DNA of 64,000 bases from Nereocystis luetkeana (GCA_031213475.1 JARUPZ010000011.1:3436001-3500000); one strand, 5' to 3'. Counted from the first letter of the stretch, positions 42,863-52,544 are shown. The notes: generated by a model from the sequence alone, not told the origin. Made by a program: numbers and translations.

Positions 42863-45418
42863 GCGGCGGCGGGGGTGGGGGTGGGGGTCGGGGGGGGGCA
42901 AGGGGTGTTGCTGTTGGGTGGCATCGGTGGAGGAAACGGCAACGGAAACCGGAGAATAGGCGACAGTAGGCACGAGGGACAGGGTCCTGTCCCGCCGAAC
43001 GCGTTGAAAGCGTGCCGGCTCGTTGCGGGGGTCGGCGGCGCAGCGCCGGAGCGTTTGCCTGTGCATGTGATGGTCCCGAGGGGTGTAGGCCCGGGAGCTG
43101 GTCGCGGCGGCAGCGGCGGCGGTGGTGGCGGCGGCGGGGTCTCGGTTCCTGAGAAAATGCGAGGTCCACTCGTTCAAGCTCTCCACCAGATCGCTCAGGT
43201 ATGATGTGTGCTCGTATATACCTACTGTAATACCAGGTACCAGGTACTACAGTACCTGGTAGGTATCAGAAGCCCTCCATAATTACTTTTTGTTTAGTGT
43301 GTGGTTTTTTTTTTGTCGGTTTTGCTATATTTTGTCTTTTTTACCTTTTTTGTTGTCGCAGTTTTGGTTTCGCCTCTTGTGACCACGGTGCTGGAGAGCA
43401 GCTTGTGGGAAGGACGATGAGGAGGAGGAGGGGTGTGTTGGGGGGGGGGAGGGGGGCAGGGGGGTTGTGACGGGTTTAAAAGTCGGACAGATCGCGATGT
43501 AAATCATCAAGAACCTAAACCTGCCGTATTGAGATGTTGTGCAGGACCTATCTTCATAGTACAGACCCAATACAGGAAACATGTGCTAGATCATGCAGAG
43601 CATACGACTCCCCCCCCCGGCAACGTGAACTAGATCATAAAGATCGGACAGATGATACAGATCAGGACTCAATCTGCCCCGAGAGATGTAGGTAATGGAA
43701 TTAGGAATCGATTATCTGCTCGAGGTGTGATAGATTCTGCCTTGTGCGCCGGCGCTGAGTGATAACGGGAGGGGGGGGGGTGGGGGTACTCGGTAGTAGA
43801 GCTGTACTTGATCTCATGCATGGCCGTAGTCGTATGACCGTTGACCCTCGCATCCCTACAATGCCGGGACGAAGCATTTCGGGTTGTCACCTCACCAGGC
43901 AGACATTGCTTACACCAAGCGCGAAGCGCCGTGAGGTGTCTGGCGCATCGGGGGGGGGGGGGGGGGGGATTCGTGCACACAAGGGATTTGCGCTTGAAAG
44001 TTGCCAAAGTAGCAGATGCGAATCCTTCCTGCACAAGATTAACAGGGGACAAAATCAACTCGACGTCGCCGCGCCCCGCCCTGATGCCTCTAATATACAC
44101 CCATCATCGCTGTCATGTTGATATGCCCGTCGCAACGCTTGACGCGATCAACCCGCAGCAACCGTTCAGCGCGGCGGAGTTGTGGAGCCTTCACCAATTC
44201 TACTTCAGCCCTGCCGCCGACCCCCACCACTCCGTGGCGGCATCCCCCCCCTCCTCGTCCGCCTCCGCGGCCGGAACTCCTACTGCCGCCGCTACTGCTG
44301 TCGCCACCGCTGCCGCTAACGCTACTGGTGGCGCTACTGCTGGTGTTACCGCCGGTGCTACGGCGAGTAGCGGTGGGAGTGCCAGCGGTAGCGGTGGCGA
44401 TAACAGTGGTGCGGTTGGCTGGTTTGACGCGAACAGTAGCGGGAGAGGGGGGAGGGGGGAGGACAGCGATGTTGAGGCCGTCACCACCCCCCGCGGAGGG
44501 GTAGGAGGAGGGGCAGCAGGAGGGGCGGGGTATGGGTTTGTCGACCAAGACGATGAGGTTGGCCCGGGCGCGAGGAGATGCCGACGGTCGGCGTCGATCG
44601 GGGAAGAGGAGGCCGATGAGCTGGAGAGTCCGCGCCCCCCGAGCAAGCGCTACCGGAACAGCCTCACCAAGACGCGGATCGCCTGCTTCCCGTTGGTTCA
44701 GGTGCGCTGCGGTGCGGTGCGGTGCGCCGCTGGCATGAGGGACTGCCGGTTTCTTGGGACACTGAATGAACTAAACCTATATATATATATTTGAGTAACA
44801 GGAAGTGGTTTTTGAGCATGCGATGGCGTACGTACGTACTGAGCTACGGTACTTTCATCGATGGCCTGAATGAATTGAGCATGAATAGACCACATCCATG
44901 TGTGATGAGCGGATGGATGCCATGCGCGCCGTGCGTGATGCGGAGTACGCGGTGTATGTGTGCGCGTGGTGTGTGATCTCGCGCAATGTGGTGGTGTGGT
45001 GGTGTGCGATGCTTGTGGCAAAAAGATGCTGGCAGGCCAGTCTTTTCGGGCCCGTGTCCTGGGGCTCACTTTCAGGTTTCGACACTACCAGGTATGGCTT
45101 TCGTGGGGGGGGGGGTGAGAGTCAGCTGTAAGGGGGGGGAGGCCGCGCGGTCTCCTATGATTGCGTCATGAGGGAACTGTCTGGTTTGAGTTAAGGTTTG
45201 GCTTGGCTTTGGCTTGACTTTGGCTTGGCTTTGGCTTGGCTTTGGTTTGGCTCTGGCCTTGACTTGACTTTGGTTTGCCTTGCCTTGCCTCGCCTTGTCG
45301 TACTCTGCCTTGCCTCGCCTTGCCTTACTCTGCCTTGTCTTGCTTTGTCTTGCCTTTGCCTTGCCTCGGGCTGCAGTGCATCACCAACGCTGCCGAGGAA
45401 CGTACGGCCTGCTCGTAG
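31388..45418 (+). CDS. Ribonuclease-inhibitor-type leucine-rich repeat protein
   Basis: Ten exons: 31388-32714, 33981-34150, 35677-35828, 37711-37903, 39097-39210, 40057-40157, 41350-41509, 42374-43198, 44159-44701, 45377-45418. Every junction is GT-AG and all phases agree, giving 1208 aa. Residues 1-385 are low complexity (Ala, poly-Gly, Asn/Thr runs). From about 388 to 739 there are some nine to ten 28-residue RNI-type LRRs, such as SLRTLYLSGNSIGAAGAGAL, ASALAEALKSNTSLTRLYID and LRALRLNNNQIGDRGAQALA. The tail (740-1208) is mostly disordered, with conserved-looking islands VRLYWASHFN, RGPLVQALHQIAQ, QPFSAAELWSLHQFYFSP and LTKTRIACFPLVQ. No NB-ARC/NACHT, kinase or membrane segment is seen, so this is a probable scaffold. 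Weakest points: the exon 9 acceptor (CCCGCAG, 44158) and the 14-codon last exon. The open frame extends upstream to 30653 through CCCGTC repeats; the ATG at 31388 is preferred because coding-like sequence begins there. Confidence 0.85.
32744..32890. repeat. Poly-G-started repeat C (inverted), LRR intron 1, 5' end
   Basis: A 14-G run beginning 30 nt after the donor is followed by TGTACTCGATAGG, CTCATGCATGGCCGCAGTCG, ATAGACCCTCGCATGCC and ACAATGCCGGGGCGGAGCAC. Confidence 0.68.
33050..33370. repeat. Repeat F (inverted), LRR intron 1
   Basis: GGCAGATAGACCTCCGATCT, ATCTAGCTCACGTTGCCGGT and a second half with AGATAGATTCCTGATCTGTG and AACATGTCTCCTGGGTTGGA. Confidence 0.55.
33553..33780. repeat. GACCC minisatellite, LRR intron 1
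   Basis: Left border GGACTGTTCATGGGTCACGT and right border GAGTCATGACCCGTCAAGAG, with (GACCC)n and TGAGAACTCAAAAACCTCC inside. Confidence 0.7.
34254..34449. repeat. Repeat C (inverted), LRR intron 2, 5' part
   Basis: A 15-G run (34254-34268), then ATACTCATAGCATGCATGGC, CGTAGTCGTATGGCCATAGA and GGCAGACATTTGCTTGCACC, closed by a second G run at 34437-34449. Confidence 0.7.
34501..34595 (+). repeat. Decayed duplicate of LRR exon 2 end plus donor (copy A)
   Basis: CGGGCCTGGTTTTGCTGCACTT followed by GTGAGCGAGAGAGGCTTCCT and GCCGCCGAATCAACC mirrors 34112-34205 (exon 2 end, donor, intron start). It is a partial exon-intron boundary duplication inside intron 2. Confidence 0.65.
34596..35015. repeat. 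Degenerate tandem repeat, LRR intron 2
   Basis: Repeated GAATCAACCATTTGTGTTTT and GGGCTTGTGTGGAACCAACC-like units, roughly 35-60 bp each, between duplicate copies A and B. The same AATCAACC motif ends the original intron start, so the array probably grew from it. Confidence 0.55.
35092..35160 (+). repeat. Decayed duplicate of LRR exon 2 end plus donor (copy B)
   Basis: CGACACGCAACACGGGCCTG, then GCAACGCCGCGCTTGTCG and GTTAGTGGTGGCTTCCTTCC. This is nearly the exon 2 end (GACACACAACACGGGCCTGG) with a changed donor. Confidence 0.68.
35485..35665. repeat. Repeats D and C in tandem, LRR intron 2, 3' end
   Basis: D (GGTGCTCCGTCTCGAAAGGG, ATGCATGGTCAGTGG) ends in a C run at 35585-35594. A short C copy (GCGGCCATGCATGATGAGTA) follows with its own C runs, ending a few nt before the exon 3 acceptor (35676). 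Confidence 0.65.
35995..36285. repeat. Repeat F, LRR intron 3 (forward copy)
   Basis: Starts with tandem AGATAGATCATCTACAGATA units and continues through GGTTGTGCAGGATCTGCAAA, CCGGCAACATGAGCTAGATC and GATGATCTATCTGTCCTAGG + TGTGAG. Confidence 0.65.
36727..37018. repeat. Repeat F, LRR intron 3 (inverted copy)
   Basis: Inverted partner of 35995-36285: GATCATGTTGCCGGGTGGGA, GGATCTGTACTGTACGGATC, then three units of GTAGATGATCTATCT. The two copies could fold the intron into a long stem. Confidence 0.65.
37383..37545. repeat. GCT/CTG trinucleotide repeats, LRR intron 3
   Basis: Interrupted (TGC)n runs at 37400-37428, 37448-37478 and 37511-37543, giving false Leu/Ala/Cys ORFs. Confidence 0.75.
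39357..39540. repeat. Repeat F (inverted), LRR intron 5
   Basis: CTCACGCTGCCGGGGCGGGG, GTAGAGGATGTGCTGCCTGG and CTTTTTGTACAGATAGATCC. Beside it lies a degenerate ACGGGGGACC MITE. Confidence 0.5.
39561..39668. mobile_element. ACGGGGGACC-family MITE, degenerate, in LRR intron 5
   Basis: AACATAGTAAACAGGACC at the left and GGTCCTGATTACTATGCCCC at the right keep the inverted relation. The outer ends are eroded. Confidence 0.5.
41515..41960. repeat. Repeat F-like GATC-rich block, LRR intron 7
   Basis: Three spaced units of GGACAGGTCGCGATCTACAG type (41530, 41650, 41745), then GGGCACAATCTGTTCCGCAA + GATCCGTGCTGTACAGACCC, related to F. Confidence 0.45.
43480..43735. repeat. Repeat F, LRR intron 8
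   Basis: GTTGTGCAGGACCTATCTTC, CAATACAGGAAACATGTGCT, GGCAACGTGAACTAGATCAT and GATTATCTGCTCGAGGTGTG follow the F order. Confidence 0.6.
43770..43970. repeat. Repeat C (inverted), LRR intron 8
   Basis: A G run, then GGTACTCGGTAG, CATGCATGGCCGTAGTCGTA, GTTGACCCTCGCATCCCTAC and CCAGGCAGACATTGCTTACA, closed by a 17-G run (43953-43969). Confidence 0.68.
45195..45368. repeat. CTTGG/CCTTG repeats, LRR intron 9
   Basis: (GGCTTTGGCTT)n changes to (CCTTG)n, ending at the exon 10 acceptor (45376) and supplying its pyrimidine tract. A related array is at 47460-47605. Confidence 0.65.
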
Positions 45419-46075
45419 GGCCCCGGCCAATCATTCTCTTCCTACTAGCATGTTTATGCATCCGTGATTCGCGTTTCTGTGCGTGTTTTTAGTTCTTCCA
45501 ACACGTCGTCGCGGCCGGGTATTTCTCCCCTCACTTTTTTCGTTTTTTCTCCGCCGATTTTCGCCTGTCTGAGTATTACGCGTCGGTTTTTGCGCGCCCA
45601 GTGGCAGCGGCGCTCACGCAAAGGCCGACCCATGCAACGCTGTGACCCGTCATCAGCCGAGGGTGTCGCCGCAAGAGGCAACATCGGCTTCTAACAAAGG
45701 AACAAGGAAGGAGTCTTTGTGTTGTTGTTTTAAAATTGCCGTCGTGTTTTCCGGGCTTAGTGGACTCCTGAGTTAAAGCAAGAGGAAAAACTTTGTTTCT
45801 GTTCTATAATAGCCGTCGTGTTTTTATGGCTTTATGTTCATTTTCGGGTTCGGTGGGCTCCTGAGTTGACCCTAAATTTGACCCCGCACCACGCAAACCG
45901 CTCCACCCCCCATCCGCCCCCCATTTCCCGTCCGCTCCTCCCCGTCCCCCTCTCACACACCCCCTTCCCTCTTCCCCGTCCCTCCTCCCGGGCTTGTTCG
46001 TTTCGTGTCTACTTGATCCTTCGATCGGCCGCGGCACTGCGGCGCATTCGTTTTATTTTTTGTTGCCCAACGTCA

Positions 46076-46396
46076 ATGTCGGCAACGAACAACGACGACC
46101 CCACGCAGGCTCGCATCCGCGCCCTCAAGTCCAAGCCCGACGAGAAGGGCATCTTGACACTACTCCGACAGCTAAAGCACCTCCAAGGCGTTAGCGGCCG
46201 CGAAGCTTCCATCCATCCGACTGGCGTTGGCGGTGGTGTGGGCGGAAGAGGAGGAGGCGGCGGAGCGTCTGCGAACAGTCCAAGAGTCGTTCCGGGGACA
46301 GTTCCAAGAACGTCTCCGAGGAACGTTCCGGGGACCTTTCCGAGGACCGTTCCAACAAACGCGGAAATCGAGAAAATTCTTCTCGAGGAGCTTTGA
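46076..46396 (+). CDS. Hypothetical protein, 106 aa
   Basis: The ATG is at 46076 and the TGA at 46394. The product begins MSATNNDDPTQARIRALKSK and continues with an amphipathic stretch, KGILTLLRQLKHLQG. A Gly-rich linker, a Pro/Val/Arg repeat (VPGTVPRTSPRNVPGTFPRT) and the end NAEIEKILLEEL follow. The ILTLLRQLKHL helix loosely recalls the start of a TFIIS N-terminal (LW) domain, but the rest of that domain is not seen, so I assign no family. It starts 660 bp after the LRR gene stop, in the same direction. It could be the first exon of a longer gene, although the only good donor-like site (GTCAGT at 46398) lies just past the stop. Confidence 0.5.
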   Translation: MSATNNDDPTQARIRALKSKPDEKGILTLLRQLKHLQGVSGREASIHPTGVGGGVGGRGGGGGASANSPRVVPGTVPRTSPRNVPGTFPRTVPTNAEIEKILLEEL

Positions 46397-47459
46397 CGTC
46401 AGTGGACGGGAGGATGGGAGGAGGCGGGGGGGGGGGGGGGGTTAGGGGTGTGTGACGTTGAGACGAAGGTGGTGCGGCTCAGCCAAGCCACAGAGTGCTC
46501 GAATGTTATTTTCTCCTTCCATCTCACTCCCTCTCCATCTCTCCCTTCTCTTGTCTTCTCTCTTTGTGTCTCTTTTTTTTTTCGCTTTTTTTGTTTTCTC
46601 TGTTTCGGTCCATCCGTTGGTTGCTTGCTTGGTTGGCTGGTTGATTGATCGGACCGTCTACTATATCGATATTTTATCGATGTGTTTCGATCGATCTACC
46701 CGGCATCCCCTCGGGTTTGTTGGAGTTTTTCGTGTGCGTGGCGCCGGGGGGGGGGGGGGGGGGGGGGGTGATCGGGGGTTGGCTGGGAGGAAGGGGGTGG
46801 GTGGGCAGGGGGGTCGCAGACGGTGCCTGTGGTTCTACAGCCACGCGGTGAAAAGTGGGGGTGGGGTGTACCAGAGCCCGGACGGCTTTTTCCCGCCTCC
46901 CCGCCCCCCAATGGTGTTACGGTGACGTGGATCCTCCGTGTGAGCCCGTGCAGCTATATAAATTGGTGCCGTCTTTGCCACTCCACGAACGAACGCATTT
47001 CCAAGTGTCTGTCGCCGGCTGTGAACAACCGTTTACGTTGGTTCAGTAGTCGTTGCTATGAGCGTAGCAAGCGTGTCGGTCGCTTTTGCCCGGCGATGAC
47101 GGGCCGACGCGTGCGGACGAGCCGCGATGACGGTCGGAGCCCGAAGTCGAGTCAACTCGCACGAGCGCATCGGTGGGAAGCCGAACTCACGCGTACCGTC
47201 GTGTGTGTGTGCCCCTCCCCTCCCCTCCCCTCCCCCGCATTCTTGTGTTCATATTACGTCATAGTATGCCTTCGCCTTTCGGCGCCCACCCGCCCCTTTC
47301 CCCGCCCCTGCCGATAGTACTACGCACGCCTACTTACGTTTGTTTTCCTTTTGTTTGTTTCGAGCGCGTGCCGACACGTTTACCACGGTGACTCCAGTTT
47401 TGACCCTGTCGTGCTTGTTTTTTTTGTTTTTGTACATTTGTTTGTTGGCGCTCCGCCTC

Positions 47460-47725
47460 CTTTTGCGTCGCTTGGCTTGGCTTTTGGTATGGCTTGGCTT
47501 GGCTTTGATTCTGGCTCGGTTTGGCGTGGCCTTGCTTGGCTTTGATTCTGGCCTGGCTCTCGGCCTTGCTGTACTTGCCTCGCCTTGCCTTGCCCTGCAT
47601 TGCTTTGCTTCGCTTCGGCGGGGCGTTGGGTGGGGTTGGGCACCGCTAGCACCGTAGCTGCTACTGCTGCTGCTGCCTGCTGCTGCCTGCTGCTGCTGCT
47701 GCTGCCTGCTGCTGCTGCTGACCCT
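47460..47725. repeat. CTTGG repeats and CTG trinucleotide run
   Basis: GGCTTGGCTTTGATTCTGGC units, then CCTTGCCTCGCCTTGCC, then (CTG)n with CCTGCTG interruptions at 47655-47722. Non-coding. Confidence 0.6.
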
Positions 47726-49484
47726 TGCTCTGTTTTTCGGGCGGGTTTGAGGTTGGCTTGTATAACAGCACGACAGCGGATGGAGGAGGGTAAAAATCAC
47801 CGGCGCCATTGACGCGCAGAAGAGACTTTTCTTGCGCTGTTGATCGACATACATACGGGAAGAAGGCGGTTTTTGGGAGGGGAAGGGGGGGGGGGGGGTA
47901 GTGTTAACCGGAGGTCGGGAAGGGGCGGGGGGGTTGGCCGTGGATCAGATCAACGAAGGCTCGTTTCTGTCCGCAAAAGGCTGAGCCGAACACACAAGAA
48001 AAATATGGATCATTTGTTTCGGGGGGCGCCGGGGGGGGGGGGGGGGGGGGGGGCTGTGTGTGTTTGCCTGCGATTCTAGTCTCCACTGTCTAAAACGCAC
48101 CCAAGGAGGGAGGAGAGCCGCCGGAACAGGAGTTCTAACAGGCGTTTTGGCACGTTTTCCGACACGCTTTTTGGCGTTTCGGACTGCTGTTTTGCGTTCA
48201 TCTTCATGTTCGTCTTCATTTTCATTTTCGCGTTCATTTCCTGGGCACAAAGTCATGTTTTGTTTTTTTCACGGCGCTTTATTTTTTCGTTGTCCGTCGC
48301 GTTTTGCCTTGTGTTTTTTTCCCTTCTGTTCATGGTATTTTATTCCTTGTTCTGAGGGTAATCGCCCGCAATTTTGCCGCAAGGAAGAGGGGGTGGAGGG
48401 GGGGGGGGGGGGGGGAGATCTGTGCTCATTATGCCTTTTTTGTTTTTTCTTTACGTACTACCTGACGGCCCGCCTTCGCGTCGAAGACTCACGGTCGATT
48501 TTTTGTTGTGTGCCTGCTTACCCTTACCCTGATATTTTGTTTTGTTCTTGTGGTACCTTCTTCTTCCTCCGTGGTCTTTTTTCTTTTGTGGTGGCTGTTT
48601 GTGTTTTATTTTGTGGTGTTTCTGCTGTGGTCTTTTTTCTTTTTGTGTACCTGGTATGGAGTAATTTTTCCCGCCCCGTCGTTGGTGTCGTGTGATTGGT
48701 CGAGAGGTTGCGCCGCAGGAGGAACGGGTGTGTGAGAAAACTAGGCGGCTCGCCAGGGACTACTGCTACTACTACTACTAATACTACTACTCCAATCCAA
48801 GACAGGATACACAAAAAAAATGGACAGAGGGCGCGCGCCCATTTGCTTGACAAGCCGCTGATGATGCAGCGAAAACACTGTGCTTTGCTGCTGCTATTAC
48901 ACCCTGTCGGTTTGTTTTATGCCACATACCTGGCATATAGGTGAAGGGTCTATGGCAATAAAAATTAGTACGCAACTTCTGCTGTCTGTTTTTTTTTTCC
49001 CGTTTCTTGCTCTTCTCGGCCACAATTTAATACCAGTCAGTACGTTTTTTGTTGTGAAATGGCTACACTCACTCGTTTGTTGTTTGATTTCTCGTCTTAC
49101 CTCTTCCTGCTGACGTTCCCGCGAGAAAAGAAAAGAGGGCGAGAGTGTGGTAGAAACCTCATTGTTAGTTTCTTTCGTTTGATGTCTTCTCTTGCTTGTC
49201 CATATATAGACTGTCTCGGGCAATATCGATGGTATCGGTGGATGGGCGTGTGGTTCGCAGTTCGCATGGCGCCTCATCTCGCAACCGCTCTTCCTCCGCA
49301 CCGCCTGCTGCGTTTTTTTTTTGCTGTCGCGAGCAGGCTATTGAGTAGGCCACCGTATAGTACCTGGTACTATATTTGTTGGTTGCATATACCAGGTATA
49401 TATTTATGCTATTATTGTCGTACTCGTCGTACCGTCAGCACGTTTGTATCATCGTCCCAAAGGTATCAGGAGGCATACATACAT

Positions 49485-49656
49485 GTCAAGCAAGGCAAAT
49501 CGTGCGACGTCAAGGGTGTACGGCCGAGTGCTCCACAGTCAAAACCTACCAGTAGTACAGTAGTAGTTTGGTGTCGGTCAAAAGCATGTCAAGGCAAAGT
49601 TGCTGTCTGTCAAGGGGTTAGAATAAATAAATGCTGTGTCCTGACATCTTTGCATC
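49485..49656. mobile_element. Dispersed repeat I, inverted second copy
   Basis: TGTCAAGCAAGGCAAATCGT, then GTGTACGGCCGAGTGCTCCA, ending TGTCCTGACATCTTTGC. Its left end is truncated relative to 19010-19175. Confidence 0.55.
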
Positions 49657-50123
49657 ATACAGCAGCTACTAGCAGCAGCAGCAGCAGTGGACACCCCCTT
49701 TCGAGAGAAGAAAACGGCATACATACCTGGTATACAAGAGACCTCAATTTTCTGCCCCCCCATGTCAAGATCACGGATATATAGCGGGACGCTTTGTATT
49801 CCTGGACAGGTCTGCTTACTATTAACCCGGTACTCGTTGGTACTCGCGTTGATCTTCGCGTAAGAGATATAGAAGAGTAGCTTTATTCCTTTCGTGCACG
49901 ACGGAGACTGAGACCACGCTCGCTCGTGCCTCTCTGGAAAACCCCTGGGTTTTCACATAAGATTCGCCTTCCAAGTACTACAAATACGATCCCAGTGCCA
50001 GAACCCAGGTAATTACCGGGCTTTCAACCTCATACAAAGCAGTATCATAGCACTAGCCCACTCTGATCAGACGTATATGCAGAATTATGGGAAATTAATG
50101 GAAACCCCGATTCCACGATTCAA

Positions 50124-50461
50124 TGTTATGAGGCTTAGATTGGGTGGACGATTGGTTAACCTACCATTAGCCCAACGGACTAAGACCTTCACAGATGGCG
50201 TCGACGGCAGAGGACATGAGTCGTTGGTCGTGAGTTCGAATCTCACGTCCAACATGAAATCACTTTTTATAGAAAAGAGAATTTCCTTATGTCAAGAATC
50301 TGAAAATTGTTTCTGGATCCTCAGAAATTGGAACCGCGTGTGGTGGCGCGTCGACCCGTAAAATCCGGTCCGTTCCAGGGGGGGAGAGTGTTATGAGGCT
50401 TAGATTGGGTGGACGATTGGTTGACCTTTTACCATTAGCCGAACGGACTAAGACCTTCACA
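50124..50461 (+). mobile_element. Candidate TRIM (miniature LTR retrotransposon), 338 bp
   Basis: Direct terminal repeats of 70 and 73 bp (50124-50193, 50389-50461) both start TGTTATGAGGCTTAGATTGG and end ACCTTCACA, so each is TG..CA. Just before the right repeat lies a purine run AGGGGGGGAGAG, placed like a polypurine tract. The interior (about 195 bp) carries no gene but has a tRNA-like 3' half (GTGAGTTCGAATCTCAC). No clear target duplication or certain primer-binding site was found. Confidence 0.55.
50222..50252 (+). other. tRNA-like T-arm (RNA polymerase III box B-like)
   Basis: GTGAG-TTCGAAT-CTCAC forms a canonical T stem-loop, followed by GTCCAACA. A box A-like TAGCCCAACGG lies about 65 bp upstream, inside the left terminal repeat. 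No full cloverleaf can be drawn with the 5' sequence, so it is not called a tRNA gene. Confidence 0.4.
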
Positions 50462-50678
50462 ACTACAACTAGAACATGATGAGTCGAAGATGCGGCTCCT
50501 CAAACCCACTCCCACACCTCTGAACGGCAAGGCAACGGCGGAGCAGGCAAAGTACGTTAAAAAATGAAGGAAGACGCAGCCTTAAGGGGCAGGAAGAAAT
50601 CGTCAACGAAAAATCGTCGCCATGTCACCCGCGACGGGGGGGGCGAGGAAGATCCAGGGAAAAAGTGAAAAGTTACTA

Positions 50679-50787
50679 TTACGGGGGACCATAGTTAATA
50701 GGACCTATGGTATACATAAAAACCCATATATTTAACCATTTTTACTAACAATATTCTTGGTCCTATTAACTATGGTCCCCCGTAATA
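50679..50787. mobile_element. ACGGGGGACC-family MITE, best preserved copy
   Basis: The outer 28 bp are perfect inverted repeats: ATTACGGGGGACCATAGTTA + ATAGGACC at the left and the exact complement at the right. Total about 109 bp, with no coding capacity. Confidence 0.85.
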
Positions 50788-51889
50788 TTAAAAAAACTAG
50801 AACAAAAATTAACACGGAAGATGTCAAGAAACACAGGAAACCCAGCCTACAACTCGGGAAACGTGTCCTGTGTGCCACAAATGAGTGTGGCCCGATTTCC
50901 CAGACCGGCCTGCTACTACTTACTGCTGGCTGCCAAGGGGCTGGTACCAGCTCTGACAAGGGGCGTTGGTAACTACACACCAGAGGTGAAGTATACCAGG
51001 TACATATTTATTATTATTTGCCTTCTGACAATGTGCAGGGCGTTATTCATTCAAAATGAAAAAGCCGACATAACTAATCGAATACCACTAACGTCATCGA
51101 ACCAATTCTCCTTCCCTGCGTGTACTCACTCGCACCCCCACCACTTACCGAGATATTTTACCTGCTATGTATCTATACACCATGCTTCCTACTCCGCATC
51201 TACATTCCACCCCCACGCCATGGGAAGTAGTCCTCCCTCCTCCTCCCTTCTCCCCCTGGCGGCCTGGCGGTCTATATATTTACTCATTTATTCATTTTCC
51301 ATCCTATTTATCGCCTTCGTCCCGTCTTTTCTCTCTCCCCTTCTTATTGGTCGTAGCCCACAGCCGGGGTCAGAATTCAGGTTCTCCCCCCTCCTCCCCG
51401 CCACGTACAGCCCATACCTTGTGTGTTCATCCCTAGAAGACTTTAGCGCTTGCGTGCTTCCCTCGTCAACTCGCATCGAATCTTTAAATATGTCTCCAGT
51501 CTCGAATGCACTGTCACGGCGGTGTGGCCTCTATACCAATAATATGCAGGCCCAAAACGGGGGCAGAGAGAGAGAGAGAGAAAGAGGCGTTTCCCAGTGT
51601 ATTTCTGAAGACGGGTAACTGTAGGATCGATGGGAAGCCTTTATTTCATCAACCGCAAATTTTTACACAGACTATACGTTCTTGGTTCACGCGGTAATTC
51701 TTGATATTATATGTGTACGAACACATGCACAAAAAAACGGGTGCTTTTTTGGGCTTATTTCGGGGCTATTTACTATGGATGGGCCTCCGCGACAGGGTCC
51801 CTTGCAAGTAAGTGGCCACCGTACTGTATTCTACTTCTTTCTCTGCAGACGGAAATTTAAAGACCGTTTATACATCAATCAGGCATAAT
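50788..51889. other. Intergenic: no gene recognised
   Basis: The 265-aa + ORF 50821-51618 changes composition several times and includes a dispersed repeat (51420-51483, TTCCCTCGTCAACTCGCATC). I see no domain and do not call it. Confidence 0.4.
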
Positions 51890-52040
51890 ATTATATATGT
51901 ATATATACCAGGACCTTAGGTGTGTATGTATATATACCAGGTATGCATGTATATATATACCAGGTATACATATATATATAATATATATATATATATATGT
52001 ACCAGGTATGTATATATACCAGGTACATATATTCATGTAT
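51890..52040. repeat. TATATA microsatellite with ACCAGGTAT inserts
   Basis: (TA)n interrupted by ATACCAGGTATGCATG and similar at about 25-30 bp intervals. The same type resumes at 52545-52630, after a 500-bp island. Confidence 0.7.
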
Positions 52041-52544
52041 ATATGAAGTTATGGCCGAGGTAAGGGTAAGGGTAGGGGGCGCAGGTGTATCTGGCAGCTG
52101 GGAAGCAGCGCTTCGCTTCTTCTGATGATATAGATCTTCTTTATTGATGACTAGAGCTGAGGAGGTGCTCTGGTAGAGAAGTGAGAGGTAGGGGGGTGGG
52201 ACTCGACGCTCAGATATACTCGCCCCACCCCACGCTACGAGCTCTCCTAAATTCCTCTTATCTAACGTACTCCTAAATAACTTTCCTAGGGCTACCGATT
52301 GTTCTTCTGCTAATTAATATAAGAACTTCTCACTTTATGGTCCTATCTGCCTTGAGGAACATTACTCTTGTGTAACAGGCTATCCGCCCTAGAGAACATT
52401 CCTGAAAGAACGTTACTCTCAACTAACGCAATATCCGCCGGGTTAACCCATTCTTTGGATTATTCTCGTATTCCTTAGGCTACGAAACTGCAGACTATAT
52501 TATCTATATCTATAGCCCATCCATGAGTATTCCACTTATATATA
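52041..52544. other. Single-copy island within a TA microsatellite, possible solo LTR
   Basis: Begins near GTTATGGCCGAGGTAAGGG and ends around 52544, with the same TA/ACCAGGTA microsatellite on both sides. No ORF. Length and placement resemble an inserted solo LTR, but TG..CA ends and a target duplication were not established. Confidence 0.3.

Larger units (their letters stand above)
46397..50123. other. Intergenic: homopolymer-rich, no gene recognised
   Basis: Contains G runs at about 46427, 46747-46768, 47887, 48012-48033 and 48397, CTTGG repeats, and the repeat I copy at 49485. A short frame 46955-47050 (LYKLVPSLPLHERTHFQVSV) ends in a stop and is not supported as an exon. Confidence 0.4.

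Noticed and set aside
46951..46966. TATA-like CTATATAAATTGG as promoter of a further gene
   Set aside because: No convincing ORF or exon follows within reach. The downstream frames are short and of odd composition.
50124..50252. Functional tRNA gene
   Set aside because: The T-arm and box A/B-like motifs are present, but no acceptor or D arm pairs properly and the sequence lies in a repeated element.
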